From: Verrucomicrobiota bacterium
Lineage (GTDB): Bacteria; Verrucomicrobiota; Verrucomicrobiia; Limisphaerales; CANJSG01
NCBI GenBank assembly: GCA_947476875.1
Contig: CANJSG010000006.1
Coordinates: 1 to 47,810, forward strand
Direction: 5' to 3'
DNA: 47,810 nucleotides
Part shown: positions 18,234 to 26,941 of the stretch, one piece after another
Layout: the number at the start of each line of letters is the position of its first letter
Position numbering within the stretch: the first letter of the stretch is position 1
Program-made: the position numbers and the translations under genes
Notes under the pieces: model-generated
Told to the model about the DNA's origin: nothing
The model's input: only the letters and a program-made list of their open reading frames with translations
The model's database searches: none

Positions 18234-19112
18234 ATGGGAGCCTCCGATAGGATTTCAAGCAAAAGGACTTCTGTGGAAATAAAGAAAGCGATCATCACCG
18301 CGGCCGGTGCGAACCAACGCACGCTGCCACTGCAAACCCTCGTCGACCGCGACGGGACGACCAAGACCGCCCTCGCCGTCATCATCGAGGAGGCGCTGCA
18401 AGCCGGCATCGAGGAGATCGCCCTGATCATCCAGCCCGGCGATGAATCCGTGTTTCGCGCTGCCGCCGGCCGTCATGCGGGCCGGCTCCAGTTCATCGAA
18501 CAGACGCAGAGGCTCGGCTACGGCCACGCCGTCTGGTGCGCCCGCGAATTTGTCGGTGGCAAACCCGCTCTGCTCATGGTCGGTGACCACGTTTATCTCA
18601 GCCGCACGGCCAAAGGTTGTGCACAACAACTGGTGGAAATCGCTTCGGCCGAAAACTGCATCGTATCGGCCGTGCAACCGACGCATGAAAGCAAGCTGCC
18701 CTACTACGGCGCGATCGGCGGCCGCCTCGTGACCGGACGCCAGCATCTCTACGAGGTGGATGCGGTCCTCGAGAAGCCCACGCCCACCGTGGCGGAACAG
18801 CGGGTCATCGTCCCGGGCCTCCGTTCCGGCCACTACCTCTGCTTCTTCGGCATGCACGTGCTGACACCGGGAGTCTTCAACATGCTGGACGAACTCGTCG
18901 CGCTTTACGGAAACAAAGGCGGCGTGCATCTGACTCCCGCCCTCGCCAAGTCGATCCGCTCCGAACGTTACCTCGCGCTCGAGATCGAAGGACGGCGCTA
19001 CGACATCGGGCTCAAATACGGGCTCCTCACTGCGCAGTTGGCGCTGGCCCTGTCGGGCGGTGATCGCGACGAAGTCCTCACGGGCATGGTGGATCTGCTG
19101 GCCAATCGTTGA
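18234..19112 (+). CDS. GalU/RmlA-like nucleotidyltransferase
   Basis: IKKAIITAAGANQRTLPLQTLVDRDGTTKTALAVIIEEALQAGIEEIALI and GDHVYLS segment. Confidence 0.8.
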   Translation: MGASDRISSKRTSVEIKKAIITAAGANQRTLPLQTLVDRDGTTKTALAVIIEEALQAGIEEIALIIQPGDESVFRAAAGRHAGRLQFIEQTQRLGYGHAVWCAREFVGGKPALLMVGDHVYLSRTAKGCAQQLVEIASAENCIVSAVQPTHESKLPYYGAIGGRLVTGRQHLYEVDAVLEKPTPTVAEQRVIVPGLRSGHYLCFFGMHVLTPGVFNMLDELVALYGNKGGVHLTPALAKSIRSERYLALEIEGRRYDIGLKYGLLTAQLALALSGGDRDEVLTGMVDLLANR

Positions 19113-19129
19113 ACCGTCCGCCTTCGGCC

Positions 19130-22100
19130 ATGAACCTCATCTCCATCATCACCTCGCCGGACGAAGCGATGCGCAACCAGTCGCTGGAAGCCTTCGCCAA
19201 GTCGGCACCGGTCGAAGGCCTTCTCGCCGCGTGCTCCGAGCTGGATCTCTTCCGTCGCCAAGCGGACAACCTCTACGAACGCGTCCGCGCCCTCTTCTTC
19301 CTCGCGGCCATTCACCGCTTCCATCTCCCGGCAAAACTTGGAACGGCGAACTCGGAACGCGGAAACGATCCGGCATCGGGAATCGGGAATCCGGGATCCG
19401 CTTTGATCCCCTTCCACGGCTTCGAGCAATTGCTCAACCGCCGCTTCGAGGAAGCCATCGATACCTTTCTCTCCGACCAGCAGACCCTCGGTCCCAGCGA
19501 CGGCCTCAGCTCTGCCTTGGCCGCGGCGTATCATCGTTTGGCGTTTCAGACGCTGGCCGACCAGGTGCGTCGCAGTGTCCGCACGGTGCGTGGCAACCAG
19601 TGGATGTTCCGCATGGGCCATCCGGCGGATCAGCCGCTCCGCATCCGGCCCGAACTGCTCCAGCGCAGCGCCGACGGCACGTTCCCGATTCTCCGCGAGC
19701 AGACTCCGGTGCGCATGGATCTCACGCATTCGGCGTGGTCCGACATTTTCTTCCTCGGCATGGATTTCCCCGAGGGCGCCAAGGTCATCAACATCTCCGT
19801 CGACCTCGGCGTGCACGGCCGTGACGCCGCTCCGCGTCCGCCCGTCAGCGCGTGGCTGCGCGTCATCGACGAACCCGTCCTCCGTCTGACCTCCGTCGAC
19901 CTTGGCGCCACGGCCGACATCACCTCGTTGAGCGACGTCTTTGATTTCGCGAAGGACTACCTCGGCCTGCTCAAGGCGGCCGTGATCGCAGCCGGCATCA
20001 TTCCGCCGGGCATCGAGGGCTCGGGCCAATCGCTCGGAGAACTGCTCGCACAGATCGTCGGCCCCGGCCGCGGTCTCGAGATCGCTTCCAGCGTCAACGC
20101 CATCCCCAAGGGCTCGCGCCTGGCCGTGAGCACCAACCTGCTCGGCTCGCTCATCAGCGTATGCATGCGCGCGACGGCCCAGGCCGCTTCGCTCACGGGC
20201 ACATTGGAGGAATCGGAACGGCGCCTCGTGCTCGCGCGTGCGCTGCTCGGCGAATGGCTCGGCGGTTCCGGCGGCGGCTGGCAGGACTCCGGCGGCGTCT
20301 GGCCCGGCATCAAGCTCATCACCGGCGTGCCTTCGGCGGAAGGCGATCCCGAGTTCGGCATCTCGCGCGGCCGGCTCATGCCGGTGCATCACGTGTTCAC
20401 CCGCGACGAAGTTCCCGAGTCCGCGCGCAAGGCGCTCATGGATTCGCTCGTCGTCGTGCATGGCGGCATGGCGCAGAACGTCGGGCCCATTCTCGAAATG
20501 GTGACGGAGAAGTATCTGCTCCGTTCCAGTGCCGAATGGGCGGGACGTCAGGATGCTCTCAGCGTCTTGGACGAAGTGATCTCCGCCTTGAAGCGGGGCG
20601 ACATCAAAGCCCTCGGCGCGGCCACCACCCGCAACTTCCGTGAGCCGCTCCAGGCCATCATTCCGTGGGCCTCGAACTACTTCACCGAACAGCTCATCGC
20701 CAAGTGCGAGGCCGAGTTCGGCGGCGACTTCTGGGGCTTCTGGATGCTCGGCGGCATGTCCGGCGGCGGCATGGGTTTCATCTTCGCGCCGCACCGCAAA
20801 CTCGAGGCGCAGGCCCGGCTCCAGCAGATCATGCTCGAGACGAAGCGCGAGCTGTCCGCCTCGCTGCCCTTCGCGATGGATCCCGTGGTCTTCGACTACG
20901 CCATCAACGAGCACGGCACCTTCGCCGATCTCCTGACGGGCGACGACGCCCTCATGCCGTCCGGCTATTACGCGCTCATCTTGCCGAAGCTTCTCCGCGC
21001 CGATCTCGCGGAACTTCCCGTCAGCCGACGCACCGAGTTGGACAAATTCGGCGGAGCCTGCCGCACCAAACCCGAGCTCCGCGGCATGGTGCAGACCCTT
21101 TTCGACGCGCTCATGCCCCGCGGCAAGTCCGATAGATCCGGCGACGCATCGCTTCACGATCTGCTCGAACAAAACGGATTCGATCGCGCCCAACACGAGC
21201 AGATCCGCGCCGACATGAAGGACGGCCGCATCGGCCTCGCGCAAAACCGCCTCCGCGCCGATACGCGCATCGAGGATGTGAAGGACGAGGACGTGGTGCG
21301 GCTGGACGGCGCAGCCGGCCAGTCAGCGGTAGTGCCACAGGCGCCCTCGCCTGTGGCCAGTAGCACGGGCGCCCCCGCCTGTTCGCCCGAAGTCTCGTTG
21401 TTCACCCCCTTCGACAAAGACCGCCCCGCCTCCATCTCTCAGCGCCATCTCCCGCACTGGCGCCAGGAAGGCTGCACCTACTTCGTCACCTTCCGTTTGG
21501 CCGACGCTCTGCCCAATGAAGTGTTGGAACGCTGGCGCACCGAGAAGGCCGAGTATTTGAAGCGTCTTCCTCAACCCGTCACCGAAGCCGCCCTGGAAGA
21601 AGCCACCGCGCTCTTCACGGCCAAGTTCGAGGAAGAATCCGACCGGGGACTAGGATCCTGCCTTCTACGCAAGCCCACTGCCGCCGATGAAGTGGAGCGC
21701 TGTCTCCGCCACTTCGATGGTGAGCGCTACGCCTTGGCCAGCTACGTCATCATGCCGAACCACGTTCATGTGTTGGTGCGGCCGTTCGGCGATCATTCCT
21801 TAAGCGATGTGACTCAGGGCTGGAAATCTGTCAGCGCGCACACCTTCAAGAAACTCGGCCTGAGCGCCGGCGTGGTGTGGCAGGACGAATCTTTCGACCA
21901 CATCGTCCGCGACGAGCAGCAGTTGGAACGCTTCGGCCGCTACATTGCTGAGAACCCGGACAAGGCCCGGCTGAAGGACTCAGACTTCAAACTGGGGTGT
22001 GGAACGGGGGGACGGCAGGCGGGGGCGCCTGCCGCACTAGCCACAGGCGAGGGCGCCTGTGCCACTATTGCTCTCGGGGAAGCCGCCCTGCGAAACGGCG

Positions 22101-23389
22101 AACTGGCCATCGTCACCCTCGCGGCCGGCGCGGGCTCGCGTTGGACCGGCGGCGCCGGCACCTGCAAGGCGCTCCATCCCTACGCCAAGCTCGGTGGACG
22201 TCATCGGACCTTCATCGAGACGCATCTCGCGAAGTCCCGCAAAGCCGGTCGCACTTCCGGCAAATCCGTTCCGCACATTTTCACGACGAGCTATCTCACA
22301 CAGGGACCCACCGCCGAGTTTCTCGCGCGGATGAAGAGCTACGGCTACGAGGGACCGCTCCATCTCTCCCAGGGAAAGAGCGTCGGCCTGCGGATGATCC
22401 CCACGGTGCGCGACCTCCGCTTCCAGTGGGAGGAAATGCCCCAGCAAGTGCTCGACGTGCAGCAGCAGAAGGTCCGCGAGAGCCTGCGCTCGGCTCTCAT
22501 GAACTGGGCCAAGACCACCGGCGAAGGGAGCGACTACACCGACAACGTGCCGCTCCAGTGCCTCCATCCCGTCGGCCACTTCTTCGAACTGCCGAACCTC
22601 CTCCGCAACGGCGTCCTCGCGAATCTGCTGGCCGAACGCCCGCAACTCCGTTGGCTCATGCTGCATAACATCGACACGCTCGGCGCCAGTCCCGACGCCG
22701 CGTTGCTCGGCCTGCACATCCAGAGCGGTGCCTGCCTGACTTTCGAGGTCATCACGCGGCGTCTGGAAGATCGCGGTGGCGGCTTGGCCCGCGTGAACGG
22801 TCGCCCGCGCCTAGTCGAAGGCCTCGCCATGCCGCGCGAAGAGGACGAGTTCCGGCTGAGCTACTACAACTCGATGACCACGTGGATCGATCTCGACCAG
22901 TTCCTCGCCGCGATGGGGCTGACGCGGGAGGATGTGCTGGCTTCCGGTAGCGGCTCCGTGGCTAGTGGCACAGGAGCCCTCGCCTGTGTCAGTCCCGCAG
23001 GCGCCTCGCCTGCGGACGCTTCTTCGAGCCAACAGGCGGGGGCGCCTGTGCCACTAGACCCCGGCGAGGGCGCCGGGGCCACTACGGCCACCAGAGCCGC
23101 TGCCCAGGATAAGATTACCGCCGCCATCCGCGCGCTGGCCGCCAAGCTGCCGACCTACGTGACCGTGAAGGACGTGAAGAAGCGCTGGGGCCACGGCCAG
23201 GAAGACGTCTTCCCCGTCGCCCAGTTCGAGAAGCTTTGGAGCGATCTGACGGCTTTGCCCGAGATCAACACGAAGTTCGTCGTCGTGCCCCGCCTGCGCG
23301 GCCAACAGCTCAAGGACCAGGCCCAGCTCGACGGCTGGCTCCGTGACGGCTCGGCCGCGTATGTGGAGCGGTTGTGCGAGTGGAACTAG
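19130..23389 (+). CDS. GHMP-kinase-like / UDPGP-type nucleotidyltransferase fusion, interrupted in frame by a RAYT transposase and REP repeats
   Basis: Single ORF; IPKGSRLAVSTNLLGS and GGMSGGGMGFIF resemble GHMP kinase motifs; ELAIVTLAAGAGSRWTGGAGTCKALHP resembles a UDPGP nucleotide-binding loop; Y1_Tnp domain between them. Confidence 0.8.
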   Translation: MNLISIITSPDEAMRNQSLEAFAKSAPVEGLLAACSELDLFRRQADNLYERVRALFFLAAIHRFHLPAKLGTANSERGNDPASGIGNPGSALIPFHGFEQLLNRRFEEAIDTFLSDQQTLGPSDGLSSALAAAYHRLAFQTLADQVRRSVRTVRGNQWMFRMGHPADQPLRIRPELLQRSADGTFPILREQTPVRMDLTHSAWSDIFFLGMDFPEGAKVINISVDLGVHGRDAAPRPPVSAWLRVIDEPVLRLTSVDLGATADITSLSDVFDFAKDYLGLLKAAVIAAGIIPPGIEGSGQSLGELLAQIVGPGRGLEIASSVNAIPKGSRLAVSTNLLGSLISVCMRATAQAASLTGTLEESERRLVLARALLGEWLGGSGGGWQDSGGVWPGIKLITGVPSAEGDPEFGISRGRLMPVHHVFTRDEVPESARKALMDSLVVVHGGMAQNVGPILEMVTEKYLLRSSAEWAGRQDALSVLDEVISALKRGDIKALGAATTRNFREPLQAIIPWASNYFTEQLIAKCEAEFGGDFWGFWMLGGMSGGGMGFIFAPHRKLEAQARLQQIMLETKRELSASLPFAMDPVVFDYAINEHGTFADLLTGDDALMPSGYYALILPKLLRADLAELPVSRRTELDKFGGACRTKPELRGMVQTLFDALMPRGKSDRSGDASLHDLLEQNGFDRAQHEQIRADMKDGRIGLAQNRLRADTRIEDVKDEDVVRLDGAAGQSAVVPQAPSPVASSTGAPACSPEVSLFTPFDKDRPASISQRHLPHWRQEGCTYFVTFRLADALPNEVLERWRTEKAEYLKRLPQPVTEAALEEATALFTAKFEEESDRGLGSCLLRKPTAADEVERCLRHFDGERYALASYVIMPNHVHVLVRPFGDHSLSDVTQGWKSVSAHTFKKLGLSAGVVWQDESFDHIVRDEQQLERFGRYIAENPDKARLKDSDFKLGCGTGGRQAGAPAALATGEGACATIALGEAALRNGELAIVTLAAGAGSRWTGGAGTCKALHPYAKLGGRHRTFIETHLAKSRKAGRTSGKSVPHIFTTSYLTQGPTAEFLARMKSYGYEGPLHLSQGKSVGLRMIPTVRDLRFQWEEMPQQVLDVQQQKVRESLRSALMNWAKTTGEGSDYTDNVPLQCLHPVGHFFELPNLLRNGVLANLLAERPQLRWLMLHNIDTLGASPDAALLGLHIQSGACLTFEVITRRLEDRGGGLARVNGRPRLVEGLAMPREEDEFRLSYYNSMTTWIDLDQFLAAMGLTREDVLASGSGSVASGTGALACVSPAGASPADASSSQQAGAPVPLDPGEGAGATTATRAAAQDKITAAIRALAAKLPTYVTVKDVKKRWGHGQEDVFPVAQFEKLWSDLTALPEINTKFVVVPRLRGQQLKDQAQLDGWLRDGSAAYVERLCEWN
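19336..19400 (+). repeat. Low-complexity GGAAC/GGGAATC-type repeat tract inside coding sequence
   Basis: acttggaacggcgaactcggaacgcggaaacgatccggcatcgggaatcgggaatccgggatc. Confidence 0.5.
21334..21382 (+). repeat. Left REP pair of the RAYT element
   Basis: GCCACAGGCG-CCCT-CGCCTGTGGC (21334..21357) and ACGGGCG-CCCC-CGCCTGT (about 21365..21382). Confidence 0.85.
22013..22063 (-). repeat. Right REP pair of the RAYT element, inverted relative to the left pair
   Basis: CGGCAGGCG-GGGG-CGCCTGCCG (22013..22034) and GCCACAGGCG-AGGG-CGCCTGTGCC (22040..22063); reverse complement closely matches the left pair. Confidence 0.85.
22965..23082 (+). repeat. Second REP block (BIME-like, four hairpins) inside the same coding sequence, without transposase
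   Basis: GCACAGGAGCCCTCGCCTGTG, CCGCAGGCGCCTCGCCTGCGG, ACAGGCGGGGGCGCCTGT, CCCCGGCGAGGGCGCCGGGG. Confidence 0.85.
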
Positions 23390-23404
23390 GAAGCAAGTCG
23401 TTTA

Positions 23405-24187
23405 ATGAACTTCCATTTGTTCCACGGTGGAATCGAGAACGGTGACTTCTCGGCGCTGAAGCGAGCCGCGATAAGTGGTGAAACTTTTGAGCATTGGAGT
23501 TCCCTGAAAAGTGCGCGGACAGGCGACGTCGTGTTCTTCTACGTCCCTGCACCCGTTAGTGGAATTGTTGCCACGGGCAGAGTTTTACGTGACGCCCATT
23601 CTGGCCGGAATTGGCAATACGAGGCAGAAGTCGGAAACATCAAATGGCTTCAGTCACCGGTTCTCTTGAAGCGGCTTAAACGCGAGTTTCCTGGCTGGCG
23701 TTGGGTGGACTATCCACGTTCCAAACTCACGCTGGACGCCGCGAAAGCGGATCGATTACTGAAGTTGACTCGACTAAATCAAGACAGCCCATCCACAGAA
23801 GTCCTCATCCGCGGCGCGGGATTCGGCACCGCTGAACGCAACACCAAGGTGGAAAAGGCGGCCATTCGATTCGTTTCGAAACACATGAATCGTCTCGGCT
23901 ATGAAGTGCGCTCGGTTGAGAAGGATTGGTTGGGTTTCGACCTGCTGTGCAAAAACCATTCCGGAGAATTGCTCGTCGAGGTAAAGGGCATCAGCGGCCT
24001 TGGAGACGGGTTTCAAATCACTCCGCACGAGTTGGCGTGTGCGCGTGAGAACACCTCGTTCCGGTTGGCTGTTGTGAACGGTGCTCTTTCACGTCGCCCA
24101 CGACTGACCATCCTCACCGCCCGGCAAATGTTCACTGTGTTCCAGTTCAAGCCGGTGTCTTTTTTTGCCTCGCTCGTCGATTCCTGA
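23405..24187 (+). CDS. PUA/EVE-like N-terminus + DUF3883-like (PD-(D/E)XK) C-terminal domain protein
   Basis: TGDVVFFYVPAPVSGIVATGRVL resembles EVE/PUA-like folds; GFDLLCKNHSGELLVEVKGISG...FQITPHELACARE resembles DUF3883. Confidence 0.65.
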   Translation: MNFHLFHGGIENGDFSALKRAAISGETFEHWSSLKSARTGDVVFFYVPAPVSGIVATGRVLRDAHSGRNWQYEAEVGNIKWLQSPVLLKRLKREFPGWRWVDYPRSKLTLDAAKADRLLKLTRLNQDSPSTEVLIRGAGFGTAERNTKVEKAAIRFVSKHMNRLGYEVRSVEKDWLGFDLLCKNHSGELLVEVKGISGLGDGFQITPHELACARENTSFRLAVVNGALSRRPRLTILTARQMFTVFQFKPVSFFASLVDS

Positions 24188-24255
24188 TTGGGGAGACCGC
24201 CCGCTAAGGCGTCACCCGCTTCCTTATGGTGATCAAGCCTGCGACCCGCTGATCG

Positions 24256-25260
24256 TCACTTCAGATCGACCTTGAACGTGCCGGCGATCTGGTTGGTCAC
24301 GGTGCCCGGGATGCTCAGAAACAGTTTCCCCGGGATCTGGTTGCCCTGCTTCTTGCCGAACTCCATCTGCAACGCATAGCCCGTCGTCGCGGGGGAGCCT
24401 GGCATGCGTTTGCCCTTTGTCTGCACGGTCAATGGCCGACGTTCCTTCGGGTCGGGACGTTTGAAGGTGCGGCCTTCGATGGATTCGGTGGAAGGCACGT
24501 AGAGGTTGAACTTCACACTCCGCTCAGGGATCGCGCCGGAGCCTTCGCCCAGGGTCAGCCAGCCTGCCTGGTAGGTGGCGGAGGTGATCTTGAAGGCTTC
24601 GTTCTGCACGGTCCCGGCGACGGGCGTTTCGGGAATCTGCGAAGGATCGGGAGCAACACCCTCGTCGCCGGAAGGTGCCTGCGTCGCCTTGCCGTATCGG
24701 GCCTCCGCTTCGGAGACGGCGCGGCGGGTGGCGGCGGAAACCGCTGGATTGGCTGCGGGCTCGGCGGCGGCGACCGCAGGTTTCGCGGCCTTCGTTTTCG
24801 ATGCACTCTCGGCCGCAGCGGCCGCAACGGCTGTAGCGGTTTCCTTTGCCGACACGGCTTCGGCTTCGGCCTTTTTTGCGGCGGCATCCGCTCTCTGGGC
24901 GCGGACTTTCATCACGGCGAAAACGGCTCCGGCCGCCACGACGAGGCATACGATGGCGATGCCGGCCGTCTTCCCTGCGGATGATTCCGCAGGCTTTCTC
25001 ATAGGCCGTGGAGGGCTGCTCTCGGGGAAATCGGACGGCGGTTTCGGTGCAGGGGCTTCGGGAGCATGCGCCGAAACGGAGAGCCTCCCCTTCGGCGGAG
25101 GTATCGGAGCGGCCGGGGCTTGGGACGGGTCGGGAGCCGGGGCCGCGGGCACGGCGATCTGCGCCTTGCAGGCGGGACACTGGATCTGCTGGCCGGACCA
25201 AGTGGCGTCGGCGGCGATGCGTTGCTGGCAGCTGGGGCAGGCGAACTTGAATTCACTCAT
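24256..25260 (-). CDS. Zinc-ribbon, single-TM protein with Ala-rich linker
   Basis: MSEFKFACPSCQQRIAADATWSGQQIQCPACKAQI zinc ribbon; TM GIAIVCLVVAAGAVFAVMKV. Confidence 0.65.
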   Translation of the reverse strand: MSEFKFACPSCQQRIAADATWSGQQIQCPACKAQIAVPAAPAPDPSQAPAAPIPPPKGRLSVSAHAPEAPAPKPPSDFPESSPPRPMRKPAESSAGKTAGIAIVCLVVAAGAVFAVMKVRAQRADAAAKKAEAEAVSAKETATAVAAAAAESASKTKAAKPAVAAAEPAANPAVSAATRRAVSEAEARYGKATQAPSGDEGVAPDPSQIPETPVAGTVQNEAFKITSATYQAGWLTLGEGSGAIPERSVKFNLYVPSTESIEGRTFKRPDPKERRPLTVQTKGKRMPGSPATTGYALQMEFGKKQGNQIPGKLFLSIPGTVTNQIAGTFKVDLK

Positions 25261-25391
25261 GGGACGAGCGCGTTGGTTGAAACGGGGTCGTTTGTTGATG
25301 ACGCGAATGGGCCACCGAGGCAAGCGGGCCTTTCTTGGAATTTCCCTTGGCTCCGCCGAATTCTTCGGGCTCCCATCCAACTGCGCCCTCC

Positions 25392-26882
25392 ATGAACTCC
25401 CAATTTTCCAAGCGACTCGCCGTTCTCATCATGTCCGGCCTCTTGCTGGCGGGGGTGATACCGATGCTCTCCGCCGCCGATGCCGTGCGGCCCAATGTCC
25501 TCTTCATCGCGGTCGATGATCTGAACGACTGGGTGGGCGCGTTCGGCGGTCATTCGCAGGCGAAGACACCGAACATCGACCGTCTCGCCGCTCGCGGCAC
25601 GGCGTTCCTCAACGCCCACTGCCAGGCGCCGCTTTGCAACCCTTCTCGTTCCAGTCTGCTCACCGGCCTGCGACCTTCGACCACCGGCGTCTACGGGCTG
25701 GCTCCGGGCATTCGCGCCGTCACGGAGCTCAAGGACCGCGTGACTTTGCCCCAGCATTTCCGCCGCAACGGCTACTTCACCGCCACGTTCGGCAAGGTCT
25801 ACCACGACGGATCCATCGCTCCGAAAGATCGGACCAACGAGTTCGACGTCTGGGGAATCGCACCGCCAATCCCCACTCCGAAGACGAAGCTCGTGAACAC
25901 ACCGAGCAAGATGGCGGCGGTGGACTGGGGCATCTTCCCTGAGCGCGACGAAGACCAGGCCGATTGGAAGATCGCGGATGCCGCCATCGCCCAGTTGAAG
26001 ACCGCGCCGACGGACAAGCCGTTTTTCATCGCCGCCGGTTTCCGTCTGCCGCACGTGCCCTGTTTCGCCTCGCAGAAGTGGTTCGATCTGTATCCCGAAG
26101 CCACGCTGAAAATGCCGCCCGTCCTCGAGAACGACCGCGCCGACGTGCCATTCTTCTCGTGGTATCTGCACTGGCAACTTCCCGAACCGCGGCTCTCGTG
26201 GCTGAAGAAGAATGATCAATGGAAAGGCCTCGTCCGCGCCTATCTCGCCAGCACGAGTTTCATGGACAGCCAGGTCGGACGGGTCCTCGATGCGCTCGAC
26301 GCTTCAGGGCACGGCTCGAACACGGTGGTGGTCCTCTGGTCCGACCACGGCTGGCATCTGGGCGAGAAGGGCATCACCGGCAAGAACTCGCTTTGGGAAC
26401 GCTCGACCCGCGTGCCGTTGGCCTTTGCCGGCCCCGGCATCACCAAGGGCGCGCGCTGCACGCAGCCGGCCGAACTTCTCGATCTCTTTCCCACGCTCAT
26501 CGATCTCTGCCGTCTGCCGGCCCGCACCGATCTCGAAGGCCACAGCCTGATGCCGCAGTTGAAGGACGCTTCCTCCGTTCGTCCGTGGCCGGCGATCACC
26601 ACGCACAACGTCGGCAACCACTCGGTTCGCAGCGAGCACTGGCGTTTCATCCGCTACGCCGACGGTTCCGAGGAACTCTACGATTTGCGCGACGATCCCA
26701 ACGAATGGACCAATCTCGCCAAGCTGCCCCAGCATGCCGCCATCCTGCGCGAACACGCCGCTTGGTTGCCGAAGACCAATCACCCGCCCGTTCCCGGCAG
26801 CGCCCAACGGATCCTCGTCCGCGAGGGCGGCAAATGGATCTGGGAAGGCAAACCGATCGTCGATTCCGAACTGGAGGATTGA
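25392..26882 (+). CDS. Secreted sulfatase (iduronate-2-sulfatase-like)
   Basis: Signal peptide; PNVLFIAVDDLNDW and CNPSRSSLLTG formylglycine motif. Confidence 0.93.
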   Translation: MNSQFSKRLAVLIMSGLLLAGVIPMLSAADAVRPNVLFIAVDDLNDWVGAFGGHSQAKTPNIDRLAARGTAFLNAHCQAPLCNPSRSSLLTGLRPSTTGVYGLAPGIRAVTELKDRVTLPQHFRRNGYFTATFGKVYHDGSIAPKDRTNEFDVWGIAPPIPTPKTKLVNTPSKMAAVDWGIFPERDEDQADWKIADAAIAQLKTAPTDKPFFIAAGFRLPHVPCFASQKWFDLYPEATLKMPPVLENDRADVPFFSWYLHWQLPEPRLSWLKKNDQWKGLVRAYLASTSFMDSQVGRVLDALDASGHGSNTVVVLWSDHGWHLGEKGITGKNSLWERSTRVPLAFAGPGITKGARCTQPAELLDLFPTLIDLCRLPARTDLEGHSLMPQLKDASSVRPWPAITTHNVGNHSVRSEHWRFIRYADGSEELYDLRDDPNEWTNLAKLPQHAAILREHAAWLPKTNHPPVPGSAQRILVREGGKWIWEGKPIVDSELED

Positions 26883-26941
26883 GGAGCCGTCAATTTTCCC
26901 TTCACGCCAACTGCCCATCGGGCCACGCTGTCGAAGCTCGT

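Larger units (their letters stand above)
21328..22070 (+). mobile_element. REP-RAYT element: Y1/HUH tyrosine transposase (TnpA_REP) flanked by inverted REP hairpin pairs, inserted in frame
   Basis: RHLPHWRQEGCTYFVTFRLADALP...YVIMPNHVHVLVRPF (HxH at 21761..21769)...VWQDESFDHIVRDEQQLERFGRYIAENPDKA (Tyr at 21941..21943). Confidence 0.88.

Noticed and set aside
18998-21244. 748-aa minus-strand ORF
   Set aside because: Antisense to the kinase-like part of the fusion gene; composition typical of a shadow ORF.
21328-23090. CRISPR-like reading of the repeats in the fusion gene
   Set aside because: Repeats are inverted hairpins with variable spacing and are translated; no regular spacers or cas genes.
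26219-26940. N-terminal extension of the pyrB ORF
   Set aside because: Overlaps the sulfatase gene in another frame; pyrB homology starts at MIWSRRHLLDIESL (26942).
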